Positions 56,890 through 64,000 of a stretch of DNA of 64,000 bases are shown here, piece by piece. The stretch comes from Nonomuraea sp. MG754425. Lineage in GTDB: Bacteria > Actinomycetota > Actinomycetes > Streptosporangiales > Streptosporangiaceae. The first letter of the stretch is position 1. The number at the start of each line of letters is the position of its first letter. The DNA lies in NCBI RefSeq assembly GCF_021699195.1, contig NZ_SSXE01000001.1, positions 1-64,000 of the forward strand, read 5' to 3'. Both the position numbers and the translations under genes were made by a program. The notes under the pieces are model-generated. The model was not told where the DNA came from. It saw only the letters and a program-made list of their open reading frames with translations, and did no database searches.

Positions 56890-58389
56890 TCACGGCAGGA
56901 GCCGGAAGTCCGCGTGGCAGCCCTCCCTGGCGAGATCCTGCACCCACAGACCGGCCATCGCCCCGGTGAAGCCGAGCGTGAACACCTGGTCGCCGACGCG
57001 CTCGGCCGCGTGCTCGTCGGACAGGACGGTCGCGTCCGCCGTGACGCCCAGGTCCTGGCAGCCGCCGCCGGTGTCCGCGGCGAAGCGCAGCGCGGGCCCG
57101 TCGAAGGTGAGCCGCAGCCCCACCCGGCCCGGCACGTCGGCCCGCCGGAAGAGTTCGGTGCGCCGGCCGTGGTCGCAGCGGGTGAGGGTCAGACCGTCGG
57201 CGGTGACCGCCAGGAAGTACCAGTTGCGGCTGTTGTAGTAGGCGGTGATCCCCGCCGACTGGTGCGGGCTGCGGGTGGCGAACTCGACGGTTGCCGCGAA
57301 GGTCTCGTTCACGTCGGTCACGGGCCGGGCGAGCAGGCTCGGCGTGCGCCCGGACGCGGACTGCCCGCCCCGGATCCGGACGTACTCCCCGAACTCGACC
57401 CAGTCCGGGCCGACCGGCCGGCGCAGCCCGCTCCACGGCTGGGGCCGCTCGGGCCACGGGTGTGCGGGCAGGCCGGGCGCGGGCACCTCGACCGCCGGCA
57501 CGCCTCCGGCGATCCGCGGCCACTCGTCGATCCACTCGACCCGCTGCAACGCGGTCTCCCGGCCGAGCACGCACGTCCCGCGCTCGCCGTACGGGCGGGA
57601 GGCGAGGTGGGCGGCGTACCACTCGCCCGCCGGGGTGGCGACCAGGCTCGCGTGGCCCGCCTTCTGCAGGTCGAGGCGGGGGTCGTCGCGCGAGGTCACG
57701 AGGGCTCCGTCCGGGTCCGGCTGGTACGGCCCGAGCAGGTCGCGCGAGCGCAGCACCAGCGCGCCGTGCCTCCAGTGCGTGCCGCCTTCGGCGACGACCA
57801 GGTAGTACCAGCCCCCGACCCGGTAGACGCGCGGGCCTTCGGTGATGCCGTGCTCGGTCAGCGGGTGGATCCACACGGGGTCGCCGACGGCCGCCGTGCC
57901 CTCCAGGCGCTGCACCTGGACACCGGCGAAGCCGCGGCTGCCGACGGCGCGGTCGATCGCCATGTTGACCAGCCAGGTCGAGCCGTCCTCGTCGTGGAAC
58001 AGGGACGGGTCGAAACCGCGGCTCGGCAGGGGGACCGGAACCTCCCACGGCCCTTCGGCAGAGGCTGCCGACGTGAGGTAGACGGTGACGTCCTTCTGCC
58101 CGGCGGCGTACGCGTCCGCGACGGCGTAGACCAGGTGGAACCGGCCGCCGGCGTACGTCAGGTCCGGCGCCCAGACGCCGCCGGAGTCCGGCACGCCGCG
58201 CAGGTCCAGCAGTTCGGCCGAGTCCAGCACACCGCCGAGGGGCCGCCAGTGCACCAGGTCGCGGGAGTGGTGCAACCGCACGCCCGGGTGCCATTCGAAG
58301 GTCGAGGTCGCGATGTAGTAGTCCGTCCCGGCCCGCACGATCGCGGGATCGGGGTGGAAGCCGGGCAGGACCGGGTTGCGGATGCTCAT
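56890..58389 (-). CDS. GH43-family glycoside hydrolase
   Basis: A 499-residue enzyme. The five-bladed beta-propeller starts FHPDPAIVRAGTDYYIATST with the catalytic Asp in HPDPAI. The pKa-modulating Asp is in GFDPSLFHD and the general acid Glu in ITEGPRVYR. A C-terminal beta-sandwich (about 330-499) matches the GH43 XynB-type accessory domain. It should release arabinose or xylose side chains; no signal peptide is seen, so it acts on imported oligosaccharides. Start ATG 58387-58389. Divergent from the PL11 lyase. Confidence 0.92.
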   Translation of the reverse strand: MSIRNPVLPGFHPDPAIVRAGTDYYIATSTFEWHPGVRLHHSRDLVHWRPLGGVLDSAELLDLRGVPDSGGVWAPDLTYAGGRFHLVYAVADAYAAGQKDVTVYLTSAASAEGPWEVPVPLPSRGFDPSLFHDEDGSTWLVNMAIDRAVGSRGFAGVQVQRLEGTAAVGDPVWIHPLTEHGITEGPRVYRVGGWYYLVVAEGGTHWRHGALVLRSRDLLGPYQPDPDGALVTSRDDPRLDLQKAGHASLVATPAGEWYAAHLASRPYGERGTCVLGRETALQRVEWIDEWPRIAGGVPAVEVPAPGLPAHPWPERPQPWSGLRRPVGPDWVEFGEYVRIRGGQSASGRTPSLLARPVTDVNETFAATVEFATRSPHQSAGITAYYNSRNWYFLAVTADGLTLTRCDHGRRTELFRRADVPGRVGLRLTFDGPALRFAADTGGGCQDLGVTADATVLSDEHAAERVGDQVFTLGFTGAMAGLWVQDLAREGCHADFRLLP

Positions 58390-58410
58390 GCCATCCCTTG
58401 TCGCGCTCGA

Positions 58411-58424
58411 TGTAACCGCTTGCA
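58411..58424. promoter_or_regulatory. LacI-type operator TGTAACCGCTTGCA
   Basis: It matches TGNAANCGNTTNCA, a pattern frequent among LacI-family operators, read here as TGTAACCGCTTGCA. It lies 22 bases before the GH43 start on the leftward strand. Which LacI protein binds is not known. Confidence 0.72.
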
Positions 58425-58533
58425 GCGATGATGACGGATGCGGTACGGCCCGTCAAACCCGCCGGAACCAGGTGTGCGGCGCTGTTAACACCATGCTTGA
58501 CTTCATCCTTCGTTCATGGTCCCATCCGGTCTA

Positions 58534-58547
58534 TGTAAACGCTTCAA
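58534..58547. promoter_or_regulatory. Imperfect LacI-type operator TGTAAACGCTTCAA
   Basis: It matches TGNAANCGNTTNCA at all defined positions but one (13th base). It lies 79 bases before the PL11 lyase start. The two sites in this divergent region are 123 bases apart. Confidence 0.62.
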
Positions 58548-58625
58548 CTCTCCTGGGTTTCGGCCGGGTTACCCGCCCTTCGACGAGTGCGGGCCCGGCA
58601 CCCCCTCGTGACCACGGAGGTCATC

Positions 58626-60434
58626 ATGCGCGTCACGCACCGGTTACGAGCCGTCGCCGCCTCGGCGATCCTCCTCCTCGGCGCCGCCCCGGCCGCCGTC
58701 CCGCAGCCCGCCCACGCCGCCGCCGCCCGTCCGATGGAGAACCTCAACCGGGGTGTCGTGGCCGTACGGGCCAGCGACACCGACGTCCTGATCACCTGGC
58801 GGCTGCTCGGCCTCGACCCGGACGGCATCGGCTTCAACGTCTACCGATCCACCGCGGGCGGCGCGGGCGTCAAGCTCAACACCGACCTGCTGACCGGCGG
58901 CACCAACTTCGTCGACTCCACGGCCGACCTCACCCGGCGCAACAGCTACTACGTGCGCCCGATCATCGACGGCGTCTGGCAGCCGGCCAGCGAGTCGTTC
59001 CTGCTGACCGCGGACCACGCCGTCGAGCCGGTGGTCCGGGTGCCGCTGCGGGCCGGCGGCCCGATCAGGTACGTCTGGGTCGGCGACCTCGACGGCGACG
59101 GCGGCTACGACTACGTGCTCGGCCGGCAGACCGCCCCTCAGACGGTCGAGGCCTACCGCGGCGACGGCACCTTCCTGTGGTCGGTCGACATGGGGCCCAA
59201 CAGCCTGGACCAGAGCACCATCGAGAGCGGCTCGTCCACCATCAACCTCGGCCACGCCGACGGCATGACCGTCTACGACTTCGACGGCGACGGCCGCGCC
59301 GAGGTGGCCCTGCAGATCGCCAACGGGGTCGTCTTCGGCAACGGCGTCACCTACACCGCCCTGCCGAGCGACACCCACCAGGCCATCACCATCCTCGACG
59401 GCCGCACCGGCGTGCCCCGGGCCACCGCCCCGGTCCCGACCGACTACCTCTCCGACGGCTCGATGGGCACCCGCTTCGGCGTCGGCTACCTCGACGGCCT
59501 CACCCCGAGCCTGGTCGCGTACATGAAGAACCGGCAGGACAACAAGGACTTCAACCTCATGTACACCGCCTGGCGGTTCACCGGCAGTGCCCTGACCCGG
59601 CAGTGGAAGTTCCTGCGCGGCGACCAGAACCTCCCCGACGGGCACAACACCCGCATCATCGACCTCGACCAGGACGGCGACGACGAGATCGCCGAGATCG
59701 GGTTCGCGCTCAACGGCGACGGCACGCTGCGCTACTCGCTGTCCGACGAGGGCGTCGTCCACGGCGACCGCTGGCACATCGCCGACATGGACCCCTCCCG
59801 TCCCGGCCTGGAAGGGTACGGCGTCCAGCAGGACAACCCCAGCGGCCTGCGCGAGTACTACTACGGCGCCAAGAACGGCAACATGCTCTGGCAGCACGTC
59901 GAGGACGGCGTCGCCGACGTCGGGCGCGGCATGGCCGGCGACATCGACCCGCGCTACGTCGGCATGGAGGTCTGGTCGTTCTCCGGCGTCTACAACGCCC
60001 GTTCCGACACGCTCACCCAGGCGACCGGCCCGTGGCCGCACCTGGGCGTGTTCTGGGACGGCGACCTGAGCATGGAGCTGTTCAACGACGGCCGCATCGA
60101 GAAGTGGGACCCGGCCACCGGCGGCGTGGCACGGCAGGTGACCACCTGGCACCACGGCGCGGTCAACATCGGCACCCAGTACCCCGCCATGATCGGCGAC
60201 ATCTTCGGCGACTGGCGCGAGGAGGTCGTGATGACCAACGCGGCCTACGACGAACTCGTCATCTTCACCACCGACAAGCCGACCATCACCCGGCTGTACA
60301 CGCTGGCCCACAACCCGGCCTACCGCAACGACATGACGGTCAAGGGCTACCTCCAGGACCACCACGTCGACTACTACCTCGGCACCGGCATGGCCACGCC
60401 GCCCCGCCCGAACATCTCCTATGTCGGTAGCTGA
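58626..60434 (+). CDS. Secreted rhamnogalacturonan lyase (PL11 type)
   Basis: A 602-residue exported enzyme. Residues 1-31 are a signal peptide ending AHA. The mature chain has the eight-bladed propeller of PL11 (YesW/YesX type) with calcium-site motifs GDLDGDGGYD, YDFDGDGRAE and DLDQDGDDE. It also carries the characteristic MAGDIDPRYVGMEVW and PAMIGDIFGDWREEVV segments. It cleaves the rhamnosyl-galacturonosyl backbone of rhamnogalacturonan I by elimination. The ATG 58626 has GGAGG five bases upstream. Followed after 36 bases by the exo-lyase gene, same strand. Confidence 0.93.
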   Translation: MRVTHRLRAVAASAILLLGAAPAAVPQPAHAAAARPMENLNRGVVAVRASDTDVLITWRLLGLDPDGIGFNVYRSTAGGAGVKLNTDLLTGGTNFVDSTADLTRRNSYYVRPIIDGVWQPASESFLLTADHAVEPVVRVPLRAGGPIRYVWVGDLDGDGGYDYVLGRQTAPQTVEAYRGDGTFLWSVDMGPNSLDQSTIESGSSTINLGHADGMTVYDFDGDGRAEVALQIANGVVFGNGVTYTALPSDTHQAITILDGRTGVPRATAPVPTDYLSDGSMGTRFGVGYLDGLTPSLVAYMKNRQDNKDFNLMYTAWRFTGSALTRQWKFLRGDQNLPDGHNTRIIDLDQDGDDEIAEIGFALNGDGTLRYSLSDEGVVHGDRWHIADMDPSRPGLEGYGVQQDNPSGLREYYYGAKNGNMLWQHVEDGVADVGRGMAGDIDPRYVGMEVWSFSGVYNARSDTLTQATGPWPHLGVFWDGDLSMELFNDGRIEKWDPATGGVARQVTTWHHGAVNIGTQYPAMIGDIFGDWREEVVMTNAAYDELVIFTTDKPTITRLYTLAHNPAYRNDMTVKGYLQDHHVDYYLGTGMATPPRPNISYVGS

Positions 60435-60470
60435 GCCGCTACCCCCTGTTCCATTCGAGGAGCTGACCCT

Positions 60471-63176
60471 GTGGTTGATTTGAGCCGACGTTCCATGCTC
60501 GCCACGACCGCCGCGGGAGCCGCCGCCGCGCTGGCCTTCCGGGGGCCGAGCCCGGCCCCCGCGCAGGCACAGGCCGCCCCTCCGGCGACCGGCGGCCATG
60601 ACCCGATCTCGGTGAAGTGGCTGGAGGGCGGCGCCCCGGCCGAGGTGACCGGCGGCGTCACGTGGGGTGTGCCGTGGCCGCGTGGCGCGTTCGCGCCGGA
60701 CCAGCAGTTCTCGCTGGCCACGGCGGCGGGCGCGCAGGTGCCGGTGCAGTCGTGGCCGATCGGCTGGTGGCCGGACGGGTCGGTGAAGTGGACCGCGCAC
60801 GCGGTCAGCGGCACCGACCCGCGTGCCGAGACCTACCGGCTGAGCGCCGGGACGGCGGCGCAGCCCGCCAAGCCGGTCGTGGTCAGGACGGACGGGCAGG
60901 TCACGGTGGACACCGGTGTGATCACCGTGGTCTTCGCCCGCTCCGGCGAGCATCTGGTGAAGTCGATCACCCGCGGCGGCACGGTCATCGCCAAGGACGG
61001 CCGGCTGATGGCCTCCCGCCAGGACAAGCCCGACGAGCCCGGCAAGAGCGAGGCGTTCACCAGCCACGTCTCGTCCGTCAAGGTCGAGCAGAGCGGCCCG
61101 GTGCGGGCGGTGGTCAAGGTGGAGGGCAAGCACAAGAAGGGGCGGCGCGAGTGGCTGCCGTTCACCGTGCGGTTCTACCTGTACGCCGGCTCCGACGCCG
61201 TCCGTGTCGTGCACACCTTCGTCTACGACGGCAACGAGGCCAAGGACTTCGTCAACGGCCTGGGCGTCGAGTTCACCGTGCCGATGCGCGGCGAGCCGCA
61301 CGACCGTCATGTCCGCTTCGCGGGCGAGAACGGCGGAGTGCTGGCCGAGGCGGTGCGCGGCATCACCGGCCTGCGCCGCGACCCCGGCGCGGCGGTCCGT
61401 CAGGCCCAGTACGAAGGCAAGGCCACCCCCGACCCGGCCACCTGGGACCAGCGCGTCACCACCCGCCTGCACTGGATCCCCACCTGGGGCGACTACCGGC
61501 TGAGCCAGCTCAACGCGCACGGCTTCGAGATCCGCAAGCGCACCAAGGACGGCCACTCCTGGATCAAGGTGGACGGCGGCCGCCGCGCCGCCGGGCTGGC
61601 CTACCTGGGCGGCCCGACCGGCGGGCTGGCGTTCGGCATGCGCGACTTCTGGCAGCTCCACCCGACCGAGCTGGAGATCACCGGCGCGGCCGGTGACGAG
61701 GCCAAGGCCAGGGTGTGGATGTGGTCGCCCCGGGCCGGCGCGATGGACCTGCGTTTCTACCACGACGGCCTGGGCCAGGACACCTATCCCGAGCAGCTCG
61801 ACGCCCTGGAGATCACCTACGAGGACTACGAGCCCGGCTTCGGCACCCCATACGGAGTCGCCCGCACCACCGAGCTGACCTTCTGGGCTCTGGAGACCAC
61901 CCCTGCCGGCGAACGCTTCGCCCAGCTCGCCGCCGCCAACGCCACCCCGCCGCTGCTGATCAGCCCGCCGCAGCACAACCACACCGCCGGCGTGTTCGGC
62001 CCGTGGGCCCCGGCCGACCGGTCGGTCCCGGCCAAGGCCGCGCTGGAGGACAAGCTCGACCTCATGCACCAGTACCACCGCGAGCAGGTGGACCAGCGCT
62101 CCTGGTACGGCTTCTGGGACTACGGCGACGTCATGCACAGCTACGACGGCGACCGACACGTGTGGCGCTACGACATCGGCGGCTACGCCTGGGACAACTC
62201 CGAGCTGTCCACCGACCTGTGGCTCTGGTACCACTACCTGCGCACCGGCGACGCCAAGGCGTACCGCTTCGCCGAGGCCATGACCCGGCACACCAGCGAG
62301 GTCGACATGTACCACCTCGGCAAGTGGCGGGGCCTGGGCACCCGGCACGGCGTCCAGCACTGGGCCGACAGCGCCAAACAGGTCCGCATCAGCAACGCCG
62401 GCTACAAACGCTTCTACTACTTCCTCACGGCCGATGAACGCATCGGCGACGTCCTGCACGAACTCATCGACTCCGACCGCACCTTCCTCATCCTCGATCC
62501 CGGCCGCAAGCTGGGCGGCGACCCCTTCGACCCCGACCCCAAGGCGCTCGGCGTCGGTCAGAGTACCGACTGGGGCGCGCTGGCGATGGCCTGGCTGACG
62601 GAGTGGGAGCGCAACGGCGATCCGATCGCCCGCACCAAGCTGATCAACGGTGCCACCACGATCGCGGCGCTGCCCAACGGCTGGGTGCAGGCCGGGGTCA
62701 CCTACAACCTGGCCGACGGCCGCTACAACCCGATGACGGAGAAATCGGTGGCCATCGGCAGCCTCAGCTCCGTGTTCGGCCTGATCGAGGTGATGAACGA
62801 GCTGATCGGCCTCATCGACGACGCCGCCGTCAAGGCCAAGTGGGTGGAGTTCTGCCGCCTGTACAACGGCACCAGGGCCGAGCAGGAGGCGGTCACCGGC
62901 GCCTATTGGGGCGGCCTCAACCTGCGCCAGGCCTACTCCCGCGCCACCGCCTACGCCGCCGTGCAGCTCGACGACCAGGCCCTGGCCAAACGCGCCTGGC
63001 AGGAACTGCGCACCGGCCACGCCGGGTACCCCGACAACCATCCCTTCGGCTCCGTCCGCGTCGAGGGCTCCGCCGTGCTCAACCCGATCGACGAGGCACA
63101 ACTCAGCACGAACGCCAGCGCCCAGTTCGGCCTGGCCGCCTTCCAGTGCCTGGCGCTCGTGGGCGAGCACATCTGA
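60471..63176 (+). CDS. PcRGLX/YetA-type exo-rhamnogalacturonan lyase family protein
   Basis: A 901-residue exported protein. A twin-arginine signal peptide (SRRSMLATTAAGAAAALAF) starts the chain. A RIFT-barrel domain follows (about 45-200), then beta-sandwich (about 200-480) and alpha/alpha-toroid (about 520-880, with WYGFWDYGDVMHSYDGDRHV and WDNSELSTDLWLWYHYL). This order is that of the PcRGLX/YetA family (PL26), whose fungal founder is an exo-rhamnogalacturonan lyase. Start GTG 60471 with GAGGAG eight bases upstream. It would digest fragments produced by the PL11 enzyme. No transporter for the products is in the window. Confidence 0.85.
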   Translation: MVDLSRRSMLATTAAGAAAALAFRGPSPAPAQAQAAPPATGGHDPISVKWLEGGAPAEVTGGVTWGVPWPRGAFAPDQQFSLATAAGAQVPVQSWPIGWWPDGSVKWTAHAVSGTDPRAETYRLSAGTAAQPAKPVVVRTDGQVTVDTGVITVVFARSGEHLVKSITRGGTVIAKDGRLMASRQDKPDEPGKSEAFTSHVSSVKVEQSGPVRAVVKVEGKHKKGRREWLPFTVRFYLYAGSDAVRVVHTFVYDGNEAKDFVNGLGVEFTVPMRGEPHDRHVRFAGENGGVLAEAVRGITGLRRDPGAAVRQAQYEGKATPDPATWDQRVTTRLHWIPTWGDYRLSQLNAHGFEIRKRTKDGHSWIKVDGGRRAAGLAYLGGPTGGLAFGMRDFWQLHPTELEITGAAGDEAKARVWMWSPRAGAMDLRFYHDGLGQDTYPEQLDALEITYEDYEPGFGTPYGVARTTELTFWALETTPAGERFAQLAAANATPPLLISPPQHNHTAGVFGPWAPADRSVPAKAALEDKLDLMHQYHREQVDQRSWYGFWDYGDVMHSYDGDRHVWRYDIGGYAWDNSELSTDLWLWYHYLRTGDAKAYRFAEAMTRHTSEVDMYHLGKWRGLGTRHGVQHWADSAKQVRISNAGYKRFYYFLTADERIGDVLHELIDSDRTFLILDPGRKLGGDPFDPDPKALGVGQSTDWGALAMAWLTEWERNGDPIARTKLINGATTIAALPNGWVQAGVTYNLADGRYNPMTEKSVAIGSLSSVFGLIEVMNELIGLIDDAAVKAKWVEFCRLYNGTRAEQEAVTGAYWGGLNLRQAYSRATAYAAVQLDDQALAKRAWQELRTGHAGYPDNHPFGSVRVEGSAVLNPIDEAQLSTNASAQFGLAAFQCLALVGEHI

Positions 63177-63182
63177 GAGACC

Positions 63183-64000
63183 TCATCCGCGTACGCAGCG
63201 CGCGTGGCCGGTGGTGATGTTGCGGTAGTCGGTGTAGCCGTCGTCGTAGCTGAGGCCCCAGCGCTTGGCGGGCTGGGGGTGGGACCGGCTCGACGACCAG
63301 TACCAGCCCTTGCCGACCGTGCCGGGGAAGGCGGCCTGGTCGACGGCCGGGCCGCCGCGGGACTCGTCCACGGTGGTCGCCAGCTCCTTGATACTGGGCA
63401 GGCGCCAGGACGTGTGCCCGCCCAGCCGGAGCCGGGCGCAGTAGGCGGTGGCGGCCGGGGCGGACACGGTCCCGGGCGCGGTGGCGCGCTGCCAGGTCAG
63501 GCCGGTGGCGGGGTCGGTGACCTGGCCGCCGGTGATCCGGTAGGCGGGCCTGCCGGCACCGGACGGGGAGCGTACGCAGCGGGCCTTGAACGCGCCGGAC
63601 TGGTGGGCCGCGTTGCCGGCCAGCCCCTCGTAGAAGTTGACGATCCAGGCACGCAGGGGCTCCTTGCGGTAGGCCCACGGTGAGGAGGTCCAGAAGAAGC
63701 CGGGCGGAGTGCCGGGGAAGGCGGCCGGGTCGATGGCCGGGTTCGCGCGGGTGACGTCGATGATCGAGGTCAGCTCGATGCGGGTGGGCAGGTGCCAGCC
63801 GCCTCCGGCCAGCCGCAGGCCGGCGCAGTACGTCTTCGCCTGGGTGAACGTGTAGGTCTTGGGGGCGGGGACGCGCTGCCAGACCAGGCAGGTCACGTGG
63901 TCGCGGACGGTGCCGTCGCCCCTGGCGGTGTAGCGGGCCGGGTTGGGCAGGCCGGGCGTCCTCGGGTTCGGCATCGGCCAGTTCGCCCACACCCGGTCCA
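63183..64000 (-). CDS. DUF1566-domain protein (5' end beyond window)
   Basis: At least 272 residues with two tandem DUF1566 (Lcl C-terminal) domains. Domain one carries LVWQRVPAPK, YCAGLRLAGGGWHLPTRIEL and a WTSSPWAY segment. Domain two has LTWQRATAPG, YCARLRLGGHTSWRLPSIKE and WYWSSSRSHP. These domains are found in bacterial surface or secreted proteins with C-type-lectin-like folds. The frame remains open at the right edge; a GTG at 63990-63992 is possible but would remove any signal peptide. The stop is 7 bases beyond the exo-lyase stop on the opposite strand. Confidence 0.82.
   Translation of the reverse strand, partial: DRVWANWPMPNPRTPGLPNPARYTARGDGTVRDHVTCLVWQRVPAPKTYTFTQAKTYCAGLRLAGGGWHLPTRIELTSIIDVTRANPAIDPAAFPGTPPGFFWTSSPWAYRKEPLRAWIVNFYEGLAGNAAHQSGAFKARCVRSPSGAGRPAYRITGGQVTDPATGLTWQRATAPGTVSAPAATAYCARLRLGGHTSWRLPSIKELATTVDESRGGPAVDQAAFPGTVGKGWYWSSSRSHPQPAKRWGLSYDDGYTDYRNITTGHARCVRG

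Noticed and set aside
58644..63170. A 1508-codon leftward frame covering both lyase genes
   Set aside because: Very long antisense frames are common in high-GC genes. The composition is Val/Gly/Arg/Asp biased, and the forward genes carry signal peptides and family motifs.
1..64000. CRISPR array, rRNA operon or prophage
   Set aside because: No regularly spaced direct repeats with unique spacers, no rRNA sequence and no phage structural genes were seen.

Overview
This is high-GC actinomycete DNA, probably a Streptosporangiaceae such as Nonomuraea. That placement is inferred from GC content, frequent GTG starts, a WhiB protein, and the gene order MarP-Nudix-Nth-Crp-ArsA-ArsA-WhiB-PBP, which parallels Mycobacterium tuberculosis Rv3671c-Rv3683. 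No species can be named from the window alone.

Region 1 (1-15.5 kb) is mostly conserved core. After a transposase tail and an aldo/keto reductase-TetR pair come the acid-resistance protease MarP, a HEAT protein, a Nudix hydrolase and endonuclease III. A kinase-like remnant protein and Crp follow, then a metallo-beta-lactamase, a second Nudix hydrolase, RidA and a small DUF4177-type protein. Two ArsA-type ATPases, a WhiB4/WblA-type Fe-S regulator, a bifunctional penicillin-binding protein, a GatB/YqeY protein and a metallophosphoesterase complete the block. It ends at tRNA-Pro(CGG) and a 16-bp hairpin terminator.

Region 2 (15.5-25.4 kb) is accessory. Just past the tRNA lie decayed fragments (thioredoxin, transposase, S9 peptidase). 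Then comes a sulfur-themed cluster: an AtsA-type arylsulfatase, an overlapping GAP-SulP-GAP operon, a divergent second SulP transporter, and the remnant of an alkylsulfatase. It closes with TetR and reductase fragments.

Region 3 (25.4-52.5 kb) is a string of small regulatory and stress modules. These include a SigJ/SigG-like sigma factor, a TetR/SDR divergon with a phased triple operator, and a compact PEP-dependent phosphotransferase paired with a histidine phosphatase. A secreted parallel beta-helix protein, a two-component system, and a TetR/hydrolase divergon follow; the hydrolase reads in frame into a CsbD protein. The rest comprises an ABC exporter, an antiporter, a KtrB potassium transporter whose KtrA partner is only a remnant, a GbsR-glycosyltransferase-methyltransferase set, and a repeat-rich beta-rich protein of unknown role.

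Region 4 (52.5-64 kb) looks like a plant cell-wall (rhamnogalacturonan I) utilisation locus: Gfo/Idh oxidoreductase, DUF6807 protein, frameshifted cupin, LacI regulator, GH43 hydrolase, PL11 rhamnogalacturonan lyase and a PcRGLX/YetA-type exo-lyase. CG-centred palindromes sit in its promoter regions. A DUF1566 protein runs off the right edge.

Functions are inferred from motifs read by eye; no database search was run.
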